Shown one piece after another: positions 1 through 6,899 of a DNA stretch of 12,530 nucleotides. The stretch is from NCBI GenBank assembly GCA_937920105.1, contig CALETH010000110.1:1-12530 (forward strand). The letters run 5' to 3'. How positions within the stretch are numbered: the stretch's first letter is position 1; each line of letters starts with the position of its first letter. The DNA is from an uncultured Bacteroidota bacterium. GTDB lineage: Bacteria; Bacteroidota; Ignavibacteria; UBA10030; UBA8401. Made by a program: the position numbers and the translations under genes. Below the pieces are notes generated by a model. The model saw only the letters and a list, made by a program, of their open reading frames with translations. It was not told the origin of the DNA and did not search any database.

Positions 1-15
1 GTGCTCTTCCGATCT
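1..15 (+). other. Illumina TruSeq adapter remnant (sequencing artefact)
   Basis: The first 15 bases, GTGCTCTTCCGATCT, are identical to the 3' end of the Illumina TruSeq read-2 adapter. The bases from 16 onward continue in frame with the nuclease gene: codons from 17 read Tyr-Tyr-Val-Asp, which fits the family. The join between adapter and genome is therefore at 15/16. This is untrimmed library sequence at a contig end and should not be annotated as genomic DNA. Confidence 0.95.
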
Positions 16-16
16 T

Positions 17-325
17 TACTATGTTGACATGGTTTTCTATAATAAAATCTTACAATGCTATATTCTTATAGAATTGAAAACAACAAAATTAAAAATTACA
101 GATGGTGGTCAACTGAATACCTATCTCAATTATTATAAAACTGAAGTCAATGATGAAGAAGATAATTCACCAATTGGAATTATTCTCTGTACTGAAAAAG
201 ATGAAATTACTGCTGAATACGTTCTTGATGGATTTGAAAATAAAATGTACGCATCAAAATACACAACAATCTTACCAAAGAAAAAACAACTAATACAAGA
301 AGTTGAAAGTATTGTTACAAAATAA
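17..325 (+). CDS. YhcG/DUF1016-family PD-(D/E)XK nuclease domain protein, 5'-truncated
   Basis: This is the C-terminal ~102 residues of a DUF1016 (YhcG-type) protein; the rest is lost at the contig end. From codon 17 the frame reads YYVDMVFYNKILQCYILIEL and then KT. This matches the family's nuclease core: the Asp of VDMVFYN and the Glu and Lys of IELKT are the expected PD-(D/E)XK residues. GQLNTYLNYY and IGIILCTEKDE are further family blocks. The ATG at 29 lies inside the conserved core and is not the real start. Family members are predicted DNA nucleases, often mobile and sometimes linked to restriction or defence loci; no partner is visible here. A 27-nt palindrome begins right after the stop. 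The gene has no evident link to the respiratory genes downstream. Confidence 0.85.
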   Translation, partial: YYVDMVFYNKILQCYILIELKTTKLKITDGGQLNTYLNYYKTEVNDEEDNSPIGIILCTEKDEITAEYVLDGFENKMYASKYTTILPKKKQLIQEVESIVTK

Positions 326-352
326 AAGTGTCCAGACACTGTCTGGACACTT
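326..352. repeat. Perfect 13+1+13 palindrome, possible terminator or repeat
   Basis: AAGTGTCCAGACA (326-338), one central base, then its exact reverse complement TGTCTGGACACTT (340-352). It starts at the first base after the nuclease stop codon. As RNA it would form a 12-bp stem with a 3-nt loop. No T-run follows (TTAGGTAAAT), so it is a poor intrinsic terminator by sequence. It could be a bidirectional terminator, a dispersed palindromic repeat, or the boundary of an inserted segment. Confidence 0.8.
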
Positions 353-439
353 AGGTAAATAATAATATTAAATTTAAAGTGAATATTACAATTTAATCCT
401 ATTCAAAGTTGTAATTTTTCAACAGGAGTTAACTACACA

Positions 440-1627
440 ATGAGCGAAACACACACAAGTTTTGAATATCAAAAGCAACCCCTTCCAGCAAAATGGCAAA
501 CAATTGGGTGGACGTGTATTGCAATAGGAGTTGCCTTAGCAGCACTCTCATATTTTGGAGACCGTCCCAGAATGTTATTTAATGATTTAATTGGACTTAC
601 ATTTCTTATGAGTGTTGCTGTTGGTGCAATATTTTTTGTTGCGTTGGAATATTTTGTTGGAGCAGTGTGGAGCACACCATTCAGAAGAGTAACGGAATTT
701 TTAGGAGCGATACTTCCGTATGCAACAGTTCTTGCATTACCAATCGTTGCGTACGCTCATGATGTATTTCATTGGACTCATCATGATGTGGTTATGGCAG
801 ATGAAATTTTAAGAGGCAAAGCATCTTACTTAAATATGAAATTTTTTACAGGACGTTTTATTTCTGTTCTTTTGGTATGGTTTGTCTATTATTCTATTGT
901 TACCTACAATTCTTATAAACAAGACAAAACGCAAGACCAAAAACATACACGGTTGAATGTAAAGCTTTCCACAATTTTTATTCCGCTTTTTGCAATTTCT
1001 ATTACCATGTTTTCTGTTGATTGGATTATGAGTTTGGAGCCACATTGGTTTTCTACGATGTTTGGTGTGTATTATTTTAGTGGAACTGCTTTAACATCAC
1101 TTGCAGTAATTACATTTTTTGTTGTTACACTTGGAGAGCGAGGATATTTTTCTTTCAAAATTACACCAGACCATTATTATAGTTTTGGTGCATTTCTTTT
1201 TGCCTTCACCTGTTTTTGGGCATACATTGCATTTTGTCAATTCTTATTAATATGGTATGCAAATATACCCGAAGAAACATTTTGGTATATGGCTCGTTGG
1301 AAAGGTGGATGGGAATATGTTGGTGTGTTACTTATTTTAGTTAGATTTTGGATTCCATTTTTTGCACTTTCTTCACGTTCATCCAAAATGAATCTCAAAC
1401 GATTAAAAACAATGTCCGTGTGGATAGCTGCTTCGCATTTTATTGATTTATATTGGTTGATTATGCCGACACATTACAAAACAGTTTCACTTGGTTGGCA
1501 GGAATTTGTTTTTCCAATTATTTCTTTTGGAATAATTGTTTTAGTGTTCTTTAATGAAGCAAAGAAAAAAAATCTTGTTCCAATTGGAGACCCAAAATTG
1601 CAACGTGGTATTGATTTTAGATTATAA
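440..1627 (+). CDS. actF: Alternative complex III membrane subunit ActF (quinol:cytochrome c oxidoreductase, NrfD-like)
   Basis: A 395-residue integral membrane protein with about ten predicted helices (roughly residues 20-40, 48-72, 85-107, 135-157, 176-195, 205-230, 247-273, 288-312, 323-343, 352-372). ActF and ActC are the NrfD-like membrane subunits of alternative complex III, which oxidises quinol and passes electrons to cytochrome c or an oxidase. Blocks I recognise as typical of ActF are SVDWIMSLEPHWFSTMFG (192-209), the YANIPEETFWY loop (273-283) and the His-rich loop AHDVFHWTHHD (106-116). The start is supported by AGGAG at 424-428, 11 nt before the ATG. It is the first gene of the respiratory cluster; actA-D are not upstream, where a truncated nuclease gene lies instead. 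The stop overlaps an out-of-use ATG at 1627. I see no convincing promoter in 353-423. Confidence 0.87.
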   Translation: MSETHTSFEYQKQPLPAKWQTIGWTCIAIGVALAALSYFGDRPRMLFNDLIGLTFLMSVAVGAIFFVALEYFVGAVWSTPFRRVTEFLGAILPYATVLALPIVAYAHDVFHWTHHDVVMADEILRGKASYLNMKFFTGRFISVLLVWFVYYSIVTYNSYKQDKTQDQKHTRLNVKLSTIFIPLFAISITMFSVDWIMSLEPHWFSTMFGVYYFSGTALTSLAVITFFVVTLGERGYFSFKITPDHYYSFGAFLFAFTCFWAYIAFCQFLLIWYANIPEETFWYMARWKGGWEYVGVLLILVRFWIPFFALSSRSSKMNLKRLKTMSVWIAASHFIDLYWLIMPTHYKTVSLGWQEFVFPIISFGIIVLVFFNEAKKKNLVPIGDPKLQRGIDFRL

Positions 1628-1630
1628 TGT

Positions 1631-1666
1631 CATTGCGAGTTCCGATTTTATTGGAACGAAGCAATC
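1631..1666. repeat. Imperfect palindromic repeat of the 'TCATTGCGAG...GAAGCAATC' type
   Basis: ATTGC (1632-1636) pairs with GCAAT (1661-1665), and GTTCC (1639-1643) pairs with GGAAC (1653-1657) across a small internal loop. The sequence has the look of a dispersed palindromic repeat found between genes in many bacterial genomes. It fills the actF-actE spacer and remains open in the actE frame, which creates a false N-terminal extension of that gene. Confidence 0.65.
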
Positions 1667-1701
1667 TTAAAAAGATTAAAAAATGTTTAAGGAAATACAC
1701 A

Positions 1702-2619
1702 ATGGAAAATAATGTTAAAGATGAAATGGATTTTTCAGAACTCTTAAAAAATCCGCTACGATTATTTGGATACATCTACCCATATTTTTTAACAATCGGA
1801 GTAGGAATAGGAATACTCTACATCAGAAATTTAAATTATGTAGAACGCAATTCTGTAAAACCAGTTGTAACATTGGATACAGCAATGGTCAATGATATTC
1901 CTATGACGCCAGCAAGAAATATTCCACCAGTTGATGTGATGAAAGTTTCTATTCCAACAAAAGAACTTATTGCAAAAGGAGAAGCATCATACAAAGCAAA
2001 TTGTGTTTCTTGTCATGGAGATAATGGTATGGGAGATGGACCTTCTGCTGCAACAATGAATCCCAAACCAAGAAATTTTCATTCTAAAGATGGTTGGACA
2101 AATGGAAGAAAAATTTCTCAAATGTATAAAACATTAGAAGAAGGAATTGTGAAAAATGGAATGGCATCCTACAATTATTTACCAGCCGAAGACCGCTTTG
2201 CTCTCATTCATTATGTTCGTACATTTAATACTGATTTTCCCGTTGATAGCACCTCTGAATTAATGGAATTAGAAAAAACATATCAACTTTCTAAAGGAAG
2301 TGTAACGGCTGCAAAAATTCCTGTAAAAATTGCAATGCAAAAAGTTGTTCAAGATGCACAACCAAAAATAAATGAAGTTGCGGCGGAAATAGAAGAATCA
2401 AAAAATAATTCTTTGTTGGATATGGTAAGTGCAAACAAGCACAGAGTGATGATTTCACTTTCTTCACCAACGTTGCAAGGAAAAAGTTTTGATGAATTTG
2501 TAAAAATGATTTCTGAAAATCCTGTTCAATTGGGCTTTAAAGCAACAACAATAAATTCTTTAAGTATGGGAGATTGGGAAAAATTATATAAGTATGTTGG
2601 TTCGTTGAAAAAGGGATAA
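1702..2619 (+). CDS. actE: Membrane-anchored mono-haem cytochrome c, ActE-like subunit of alternative complex III
   Basis: A 305-residue protein: a short cytoplasmic N-terminus, one membrane helix (about 24-42), then a periplasmic class I cytochrome c domain with a CVSCH haem site at 101-105. The likely axial Met is M154 in KNGMASY. A ~115-residue C-terminal extension (about 190-305) matches nothing I can name. In ACIII, small haem-c subunits pass electrons towards the oxidase; position between actF and sco supports that role, but a free-standing cytochrome is possible. I chose the ATG at 1702 because AAGGA (about 1689-1693) precedes it at good spacing. An in-frame ATG at 1627 would add 25 residues encoded by a palindromic repeat and has no ribosome binding site, although it overlaps the actF stop as TAATG. 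Confidence 0.78.
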   Translation: MENNVKDEMDFSELLKNPLRLFGYIYPYFLTIGVGIGILYIRNLNYVERNSVKPVVTLDTAMVNDIPMTPARNIPPVDVMKVSIPTKELIAKGEASYKANCVSCHGDNGMGDGPSAATMNPKPRNFHSKDGWTNGRKISQMYKTLEEGIVKNGMASYNYLPAEDRFALIHYVRTFNTDFPVDSTSELMELEKTYQLSKGSVTAAKIPVKIAMQKVVQDAQPKINEVAAEIEESKNNSLLDMVSANKHRVMISLSSPTLQGKSFDEFVKMISENPVQLGFKATTINSLSMGDWEKLYKYVGSLKKG

Positions 2620-2645
2620 ATAATTTTAAAAGGGAAGATAAAATC

Positions 2646-3443
2646 ATGAAAGCAAAATATATTTTTATTATCGCATTCAGTTTTTTTTCAAGTTTATTAT
2701 TTGCTAATAATGCTGAAAAAAAACTTGAAATTGGAATAGATGAAAAACTCGGAAATCAAATTCCGTTAGAAACAGAATTTTATGATGAACAAGGATATTT
2801 GGTTTCGTTAAAAGATGTTATTACCAAACCAACAATAGTTGCATTTGTCTATTTTGATTGTCCGGGAATTTGTACACCAATTCTCAATGAAATTACCACA
2901 ATCGTAAATCATTTAGATTTAGAAATAGGAAGAGATTATCAAATAGTAACGGTAAGTTTTGATGAAACAGAAAAACCAGAATTAGCCGCATCAAAAAAGA
3001 AAAGTTATTTTGGATTACTCAAAAAAGATATTCCACAAAACTCTTGGAAATTTTTAACAGGGGATAGTGTAAGTATCAGAAAATTTACGAACGCTGCCGG
3101 ATTTATGTTTAAACGTGATAAAGGAGAATTTCTCCATGTTGGAGCAATAACCATACTTTCTCCCGAAGGAAAAGTTGCACGATATTTATACGGTACACAA
3201 TATCTACCATTTGATGTGAAAATGGCGATTACAGAGGCATCGGAAGGAAAAACAGGACCAACAATTGCAAAATTGTTAAAGTTATGTTATGCGTACGACC
3301 CTGCAGGTCAAACGTATACATTAAATGTTACACGAATTTCCGGTGGTGTAATTTTATTACTTGTAACAATATTTGTAATATTTTTTATTGTAAAGCCGAA
3401 AAAGGTCAATCAGAATACAGAAGTAGAAAAAAGTAAAAAATAG
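2646..3443 (+). CDS. SCO1/SenC-family copper chaperone for cytochrome oxidase assembly
   Basis: A 265-residue periplasmic, thioredoxin-fold protein that delivers copper to, or reduces, the CuA site of cytochrome c oxidase subunit II. The copper ligands of the family are all present: C72 and C76 in DCPGIC, and H164 in FLHVGA. There is a hydrophobic N-terminal signal or anchor (about 5-20) and, less commonly for the family, a second hydrophobic segment at the C-terminus (about 231-249) followed by a Lys-rich tail, so the domain may be anchored at one or both ends. AGGGAAG at 2631-2637 supports the start. It lies 26 nt after actE and just ahead of coxA, as expected for an oxidase maturation gene. 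Confidence 0.92.
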   Translation: MKAKYIFIIAFSFFSSLLFANNAEKKLEIGIDEKLGNQIPLETEFYDEQGYLVSLKDVITKPTIVAFVYFDCPGICTPILNEITTIVNHLDLEIGRDYQIVTVSFDETEKPELAASKKKSYFGLLKKDIPQNSWKFLTGDSVSIRKFTNAAGFMFKRDKGEFLHVGAITILSPEGKVARYLYGTQYLPFDVKMAITEASEGKTGPTIAKLLKLCYAYDPAGQTYTLNVTRISGGVILLLVTIFVIFFIVKPKKVNQNTEVEKSKK

Positions 3444-3476
3444 GAAATTTTTAGAAGAATTTAAAAGCATAAAACT

Positions 3477-3502
3477 GGATTCCTGCTTTTGCAGGAATGA
3501 CA
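3477..3502. repeat. Short palindromic repeat (ATTCCTGC hairpin) between sco and coxA
   Basis: ATTCCTGC (3479-3486), loop TTTT, GCAGGAAT (3491-3498), flanked by GG and GACA. It belongs to the same broad 'GATTCCxGC...GCxGGAATGACA' family as the hairpins near 6790, 8304 and 12291. No T-run follows on the + strand, so read-through into coxA is expected. The hairpin may adjust transcript stability between sco and the oxidase genes. Confidence 0.8.
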
Positions 3503-3523
3503 TAAAAACTCAAAACTCATATT

Positions 3524-5170
3524 ATGAATACTCAAGCAAAAGTAACAGAAGAAAAAAATTTTTTTCAACAATCAACAAATAAATATACGGGAATCGGGTC
3601 GTGGTTATTAACGGTAGACCACAAACGTATTGGCATTTTGTATCTTTTTTCCATGATGACATTTTTTATCGTAGCCGTAATTTTTGGTTTCCTCATCCGT
3701 TTGGAACTTATCGCTCCGGGAAAAACCATTATGGAACCACAAACCTATAATCAATTATTTACATTGCACGGAATCATCATGATATTTCTTTTTATCATTC
3801 CCGGACTTCCTGCAGTGTTTGGTAATTTTATGTTACCAATCATGATTGGTGCGAAGGATGTAATTTTTCCTCGACTTAATTTATTTTCATGGTATTTATT
3901 TATTGCTGGCGGACTCATCGCTGTAGTTTCCATGTTTCTTCCCGGCGGTTCTGCTGATACTGGTTGGATGTTTTATGTTCCCTATAGCATTCGTACAACA
4001 ACTAATGTCATTCCCGCACTTACCGCTGCATTCATTCTCGGATTTTCTTCTATCCTTACAGGATTAAATTTTATCACCACCATTCATCGCATGCGTGCAC
4101 CGGGCATGAGTTGGTTTAAAATGCCATTATTTATTTGGTCATTGTATGCAACTGCGTGGATTCAAATTCTTGCAACACCGATTATTGGTATTACACTTCT
4201 TCTTGTTTCTATTGAACGCTGGTTCGGTGTGGGAATTTTTGACCCTGCTCTTGGTGGAGACCCAATTTTGTATCAACATCTTTTTTGGATTTATTCTCAT
4301 CCTGCTGTATATATCATGATTTTACCAGCAATGGGAATGGTTTCGGAAATTATTCCTGTGTTTGCACGTCGCACAATTTTCGGCTATAATTTTATTGCAT
4401 TTTCTAGTATTGCAATTGCATTTTTTGGTTCATTAGTATGGGCACATCACATGTTTACTGTTGGGATGAGTGATACGGCAATGTTTGTATTTTCTTTCCT
4501 TACATTTTTTGTTTCTATTCCAAGTGCTATTAAAGTATTCAACTGGGTTTCAACATTATATAAAGGTTCTATTTCTGCAGACCCGCCGTTGTTGTACGCA
4601 CTTTCATTTATTTTTCAATTTGCTATTGGTGGATTTACTGGTTTGATGATTGGTGTGCTTTCTGTTAATATTCATTTACAAGATACATCATTTATTGTTG
4701 CACATTTTCATTATGTGATGTTCGGTAGTACTGGTTTCGGAATTTTTGCAGCAATGCATTATTGGTTTCCCAAAATGTTTGGAACAATGTATAATAAAAA
4801 AATAGCAAATTGGGCGTGGGCAATAACAACAATTGGTTTTAACACATTATATTTTCCAATGTTTATTATGGGATATTTAGGAATGCCGCGTCGTTATTAT
4901 GATTATTTACCTGAATTTCATACATATCATTTGGTTTCAACCATTGGTTCGTGGATACTTATTCTTGGATTGATTATCATGTTCGCTAATCTTATAAAAG
5001 GAATGCGAAATAAAAAAGATGTTGCACCAATGAATCCATGGGGAGGAGTTACTTTAGAATGGAAAGTTCCATCACCACCACCAATGGAAAATTTTCATGA
5101 AATTCCAACTGTAACAACAGGCCCGTATGATTATTCACATTACGAATTAGCAGGAAAGGAAACAAAGTGA
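3524..5170 (+). CDS. coxA: Cytochrome c oxidase subunit I, A2-type haem-copper oxidase
   Basis: A 548-residue, 12-helix catalytic subunit that reduces O2 to water and pumps protons. Metal ligands seen: H82 and H396 for low-spin haem a, H394 for haem a3 (VAHFHYV), and H259, H308 and H309 for CuB (WAHHMFTVG). Y263 is the expected His-Tyr cross-link partner. D-channel entry residues are present (N101 in FGNFMLP, D112 in GAKDVIFPRLN) and so is the K-channel lysine (K336 in SAIKVFNW). Helix VI reads YSHPAVY (257-263), not HPEVY: the Tyr-Ser dyad that marks A2-type oxidases, first described in the Rhodothermus marinus caa3 enzyme, in place of the A1 glutamate. No clear Shine-Dalgarno precedes the ATG at 3524. 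The stop overlaps the coxC start by 4 nt. Confidence 0.97.
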   Translation: MNTQAKVTEEKNFFQQSTNKYTGIGSWLLTVDHKRIGILYLFSMMTFFIVAVIFGFLIRLELIAPGKTIMEPQTYNQLFTLHGIIMIFLFIIPGLPAVFGNFMLPIMIGAKDVIFPRLNLFSWYLFIAGGLIAVVSMFLPGGSADTGWMFYVPYSIRTTTNVIPALTAAFILGFSSILTGLNFITTIHRMRAPGMSWFKMPLFIWSLYATAWIQILATPIIGITLLLVSIERWFGVGIFDPALGGDPILYQHLFWIYSHPAVYIMILPAMGMVSEIIPVFARRTIFGYNFIAFSSIAIAFFGSLVWAHHMFTVGMSDTAMFVFSFLTFFVSIPSAIKVFNWVSTLYKGSISADPPLLYALSFIFQFAIGGFTGLMIGVLSVNIHLQDTSFIVAHFHYVMFGSTGFGIFAAMHYWFPKMFGTMYNKKIANWAWAITTIGFNTLYFPMFIMGYLGMPRRYYDYLPEFHTYHLVSTIGSWILILGLIIMFANLIKGMRNKKDVAPMNPWGGVTLEWKVPSPPPMENFHEIPTVTTGPYDYSHYELAGKETK

Positions 5171-5778
5171 GCTCAGTTACCCATCAAATTCACCGTGATG
5201 ATTATGGTTCCCGAATGGGAATGTGGTTATTTCTTTTTACCGAATTAATTTTATTCGGTGGAATGTTTATTGTGTATGCGGTGTATAGATTTATACACCA
5301 ACAAGATTTTCATCTTGCAGCACAAGAATTAAATACAACTATTGGATTATTGAATACTATTATTTTATTAACAAGTAGTATGACCATGGCAATGTCCATA
5401 ACAGCAATTCAAAAAGGAAATAAAAAACTTGCCATTGCATTAGTGATTATAACAATTCTTTTTGCATTTGGATTTATGGTGAATAAATATTTTGAATGGA
5501 GCGCAAAAATTCATCATGGAATTTATCCGGGCTCGCCTGATTTATTGAGTAAACCGGAAGGTCAAATTTTATATTTTGGTTTGTATTATGTGATGACAGG
5601 ACTTCACGCTCTGCATGTAATTATTGGAGTTACTATTCTTGTATTTAATGTGGTGTATTTATGGACTGGACATACTAATAGTAATTATTTTGTAAAATTA
5701 GAAAATGCCGGTTTGTATTGGCACTTAGTTGATTTGATTTGGATTTTCTTATTTCCACTATTTTATCTTATCCATTAA
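5167..5778 (+). CDS. coxC: Cytochrome c oxidase subunit III
   Basis: A 203-residue membrane protein with five predicted helices (about 17-40, 58-81, 87-107, 137-160, 183-203), the short bacterial form that lacks the first two helices of mitochondrial COX3. Typical family blocks are FLFTELILFGG (22-32), KYFEW (107-111), MTGLHALHVIIG (143-154) and YWHLVDLIWIFLFPLFYL (184-201). Subunit III stabilises the catalytic core and supports sustained proton uptake. The start is GTG, with GTGA overlapping the coxA stop, and AGGAAAGGA at 5152-5160 provides a strong ribosome binding site. This arrangement implies translational coupling to coxA. Confidence 0.95.
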   Translation: MSSVTHQIHRDDYGSRMGMWLFLFTELILFGGMFIVYAVYRFIHQQDFHLAAQELNTTIGLLNTIILLTSSMTMAMSITAIQKGNKKLAIALVIITILFAFGFMVNKYFEWSAKIHHGIYPGSPDLLSKPEGQILYFGLYYVMTGLHALHVIIGVTILVFNVVYLWTGHTNSNYFVKLENAGLYWHLVDLIWIFLFPLFYLIH

Positions 5779-5785
5779 AAATAAT

Positions 5786-6109
5786 ATGACAAATTCTGAA
5801 CAACACACAGAACACTCTGAACACCATACCGAACACAAACACATTGTTGAATACGGGAAATATCTTTTTATTTGGCTCGGACTTCTTGCTTTAACAGGAA
5901 TTACTGTGAGTGCCGCAGGAATCAATCTTGGCAATTGGACAATAGTGTTAGCATTAGTGATTGCATCCGTAAAATCATTATTAGTACTAAGTATATTTAT
6001 GCACCTCAAATTTGAAGATAAAGTTTTTAAAATATTTGTTTGGGTGGCAATGTTAACATTCGCTATTTTTATTTTTTTCACATTTCTTGATTATTCATTT
6101 ATAAGGTAA
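5786..6109 (+). CDS. coxD: Cytochrome c oxidase subunit IV (prokaryotic COX4/CyoD-like), His-rich N-terminus
   Basis: A 107-residue protein with three predicted helices (about 25-45, 53-72, 81-101). The block VKSLLVLSIFMHLKFED is characteristic of the prokaryotic subunit IV family, which assists oxidase assembly or stability. The first 19 residues contain six histidines mixed with Glu, Thr and Ser (HTEHSEHHTEHKH), which could bind metal. It begins 7 nt after coxC with no Shine-Dalgarno, so translation probably depends on coupling. Confidence 0.88.
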   Translation: MTNSEQHTEHSEHHTEHKHIVEYGKYLFIWLGLLALTGITVSAAGINLGNWTIVLALVIASVKSLLVLSIFMHLKFEDKVFKIFVWVAMLTFAIFIFFTFLDYSFIR

Positions 6110-6115
6110 TTATTA

Positions 6116-6745
6116 ATGTTCACATCTTCTTCCAATTTTTCCAATAACGTTGATGCCGTATTTTTGTACGTTGTCGTTCTTTCACTCATTGTACTTGTCG
6201 GTATCACCATTGCAATGGTCTATTTTGTTATTCGTTATAATAGAAAACGAAATCCTATACCAAAAAATATTGATGGTAATCTAACATTAGAAGTATTATG
6301 GACAGTTATTCCGCTGTGTCTTTTTATGAGCATGTTTTATTTCGGTTGGATGGGATATAGAGATATGCGAGAAGCACCTTCTGATGCAATGCCAATCAAA
6401 GTAACCGCAAGAATGTGGAAATGGGATTTTGAATATCCCAACGGATTAAAAACCGATACATTATTTGTTCCCGCACACAAAGCAATAAAAACAGATTTAC
6501 ATTCTGTTGATGTGAATCACGCATTTTTTATTCCCGCATTTCGTGTAAAAAAAGATGTGTACTATAATAAGAAAAATGATTTATGGTTTCGTTCTGATAA
6601 AATAGGAAGTTATGATATTGCGTGTGCAGAATATTGTGGACTTAATCATTCTATGATGTACACAAAAGTTCATGTTATGGAACAAAAAGATTTTGATGAA
6701 TGGTACAAACAAACATCACAAAAAGCAGGAATTGCAAATAAATAA
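6116..6745 (+). CDS. coxB: Cytochrome c oxidase subunit II with intact CuA site, no fused cytochrome c
   Basis: A 209-residue subunit that receives electrons from cytochrome c through its dinuclear CuA centre. It has two N-terminal membrane helices (about 15-39 and 58-80) and a periplasmic cupredoxin domain. All CuA ligands are present: H135 in VDVNHAFFIP, then C170, E172, C174, H178 and M181 in CAEYCGLNHSMM. The aromatic block ARMWKWDFEYPNG (98-110) matches the usual electron-entry patch. The protein stops soon after the CuA domain, so it lacks the C-terminal cytochrome c of caa3 enzymes such as that of Rhodothermus. AAGG at 6103-6106, inside the end of coxD, serves as ribosome binding site. 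Subunit II coming last (I-III-IV-II) is an uncommon order. Confidence 0.95.
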   Translation: MFTSSSNFSNNVDAVFLYVVVLSLIVLVGITIAMVYFVIRYNRKRNPIPKNIDGNLTLEVLWTVIPLCLFMSMFYFGWMGYRDMREAPSDAMPIKVTARMWKWDFEYPNGLKTDTLFVPAHKAIKTDLHSVDVNHAFFIPAFRVKKDVYYNKKNDLWFRSDKIGSYDIACAEYCGLNHSMMYTKVHVMEQKDFDEWYKQTSQKAGIANK

Positions 6746-6748
6746 TTG

Positions 6749-6780
6749 CTTGTCATGCCCGAATGTTTCTATCGGGCATC
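6749..6780. repeat. Hairpin repeat: CTTGTC lead, ATGCCCG stem, AATGTTTCTAT loop
   Basis: The stem ATGCCCG (6755-6761) pairs with CGGGCAT (6773-6779) around the 11-nt loop AATGTTTCTAT (6762-6772), preceded by CTTGTC (6749-6754). It starts 4 nt after the coxB stop. The same lead and nearly the same loop recur at 6803-6829 with a different stem. There is no T-run, so termination is uncertain. Confidence 0.82.
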
Positions 6781-6789
6781 TAGAAAATA

Positions 6790-6846
6790 GATTCCCGCTA
6801 AACTTGTCCTCAAATGTTTTTATTGAGGAAACATGCGGGAATGACG
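6790..6846. repeat. Palindromic repeat with a second hairpin nested inside it
   Basis: The outer stem ATTCCCGC (6791-6798) pairs with GCGGGAAT (6835-6842). Inside lies a second stem, TCCTCA (6807-6812) with TGAGGA (6824-6829), around the loop AATGTTTTTAT (6813-6823). Comparison with 12324-12352 shows the outer element without the 27 nt at 6803-6829. A cruciform or branched RNA structure is expected. Confidence 0.82.
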
Positions 6847-6899
6847 TACGTTAAAACTCAATCAATAATATTCAATTTTATTTTCACAGGTTAATTACA

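Noticed and set aside
353..423. Promoter for actF
   Set aside because: The stretch is AT-rich with several weak -10-like strings but no paired -35 box or Bacteroides-type TAnnTTTG motif that I could defend.
1627..1701. Upstream ATG at 1627 as start of the ActE-like gene
   Set aside because: The added 25 codons are a palindromic repeat, there is no ribosome binding site, and the ATG at 1702 has AAGGA at good spacing.
6749..6846. CRISPR-like array from the closely spaced hairpins
   Set aside because: There are two units with different stems and no regular repeat-spacer pattern; they are hairpin repeats.
6672..6854. 60-codon open frame overlapping the end of coxB and the repeats after it
   Set aside because: It is out of frame with coxB, translates repeat hairpins and has no recognisable protein signature.
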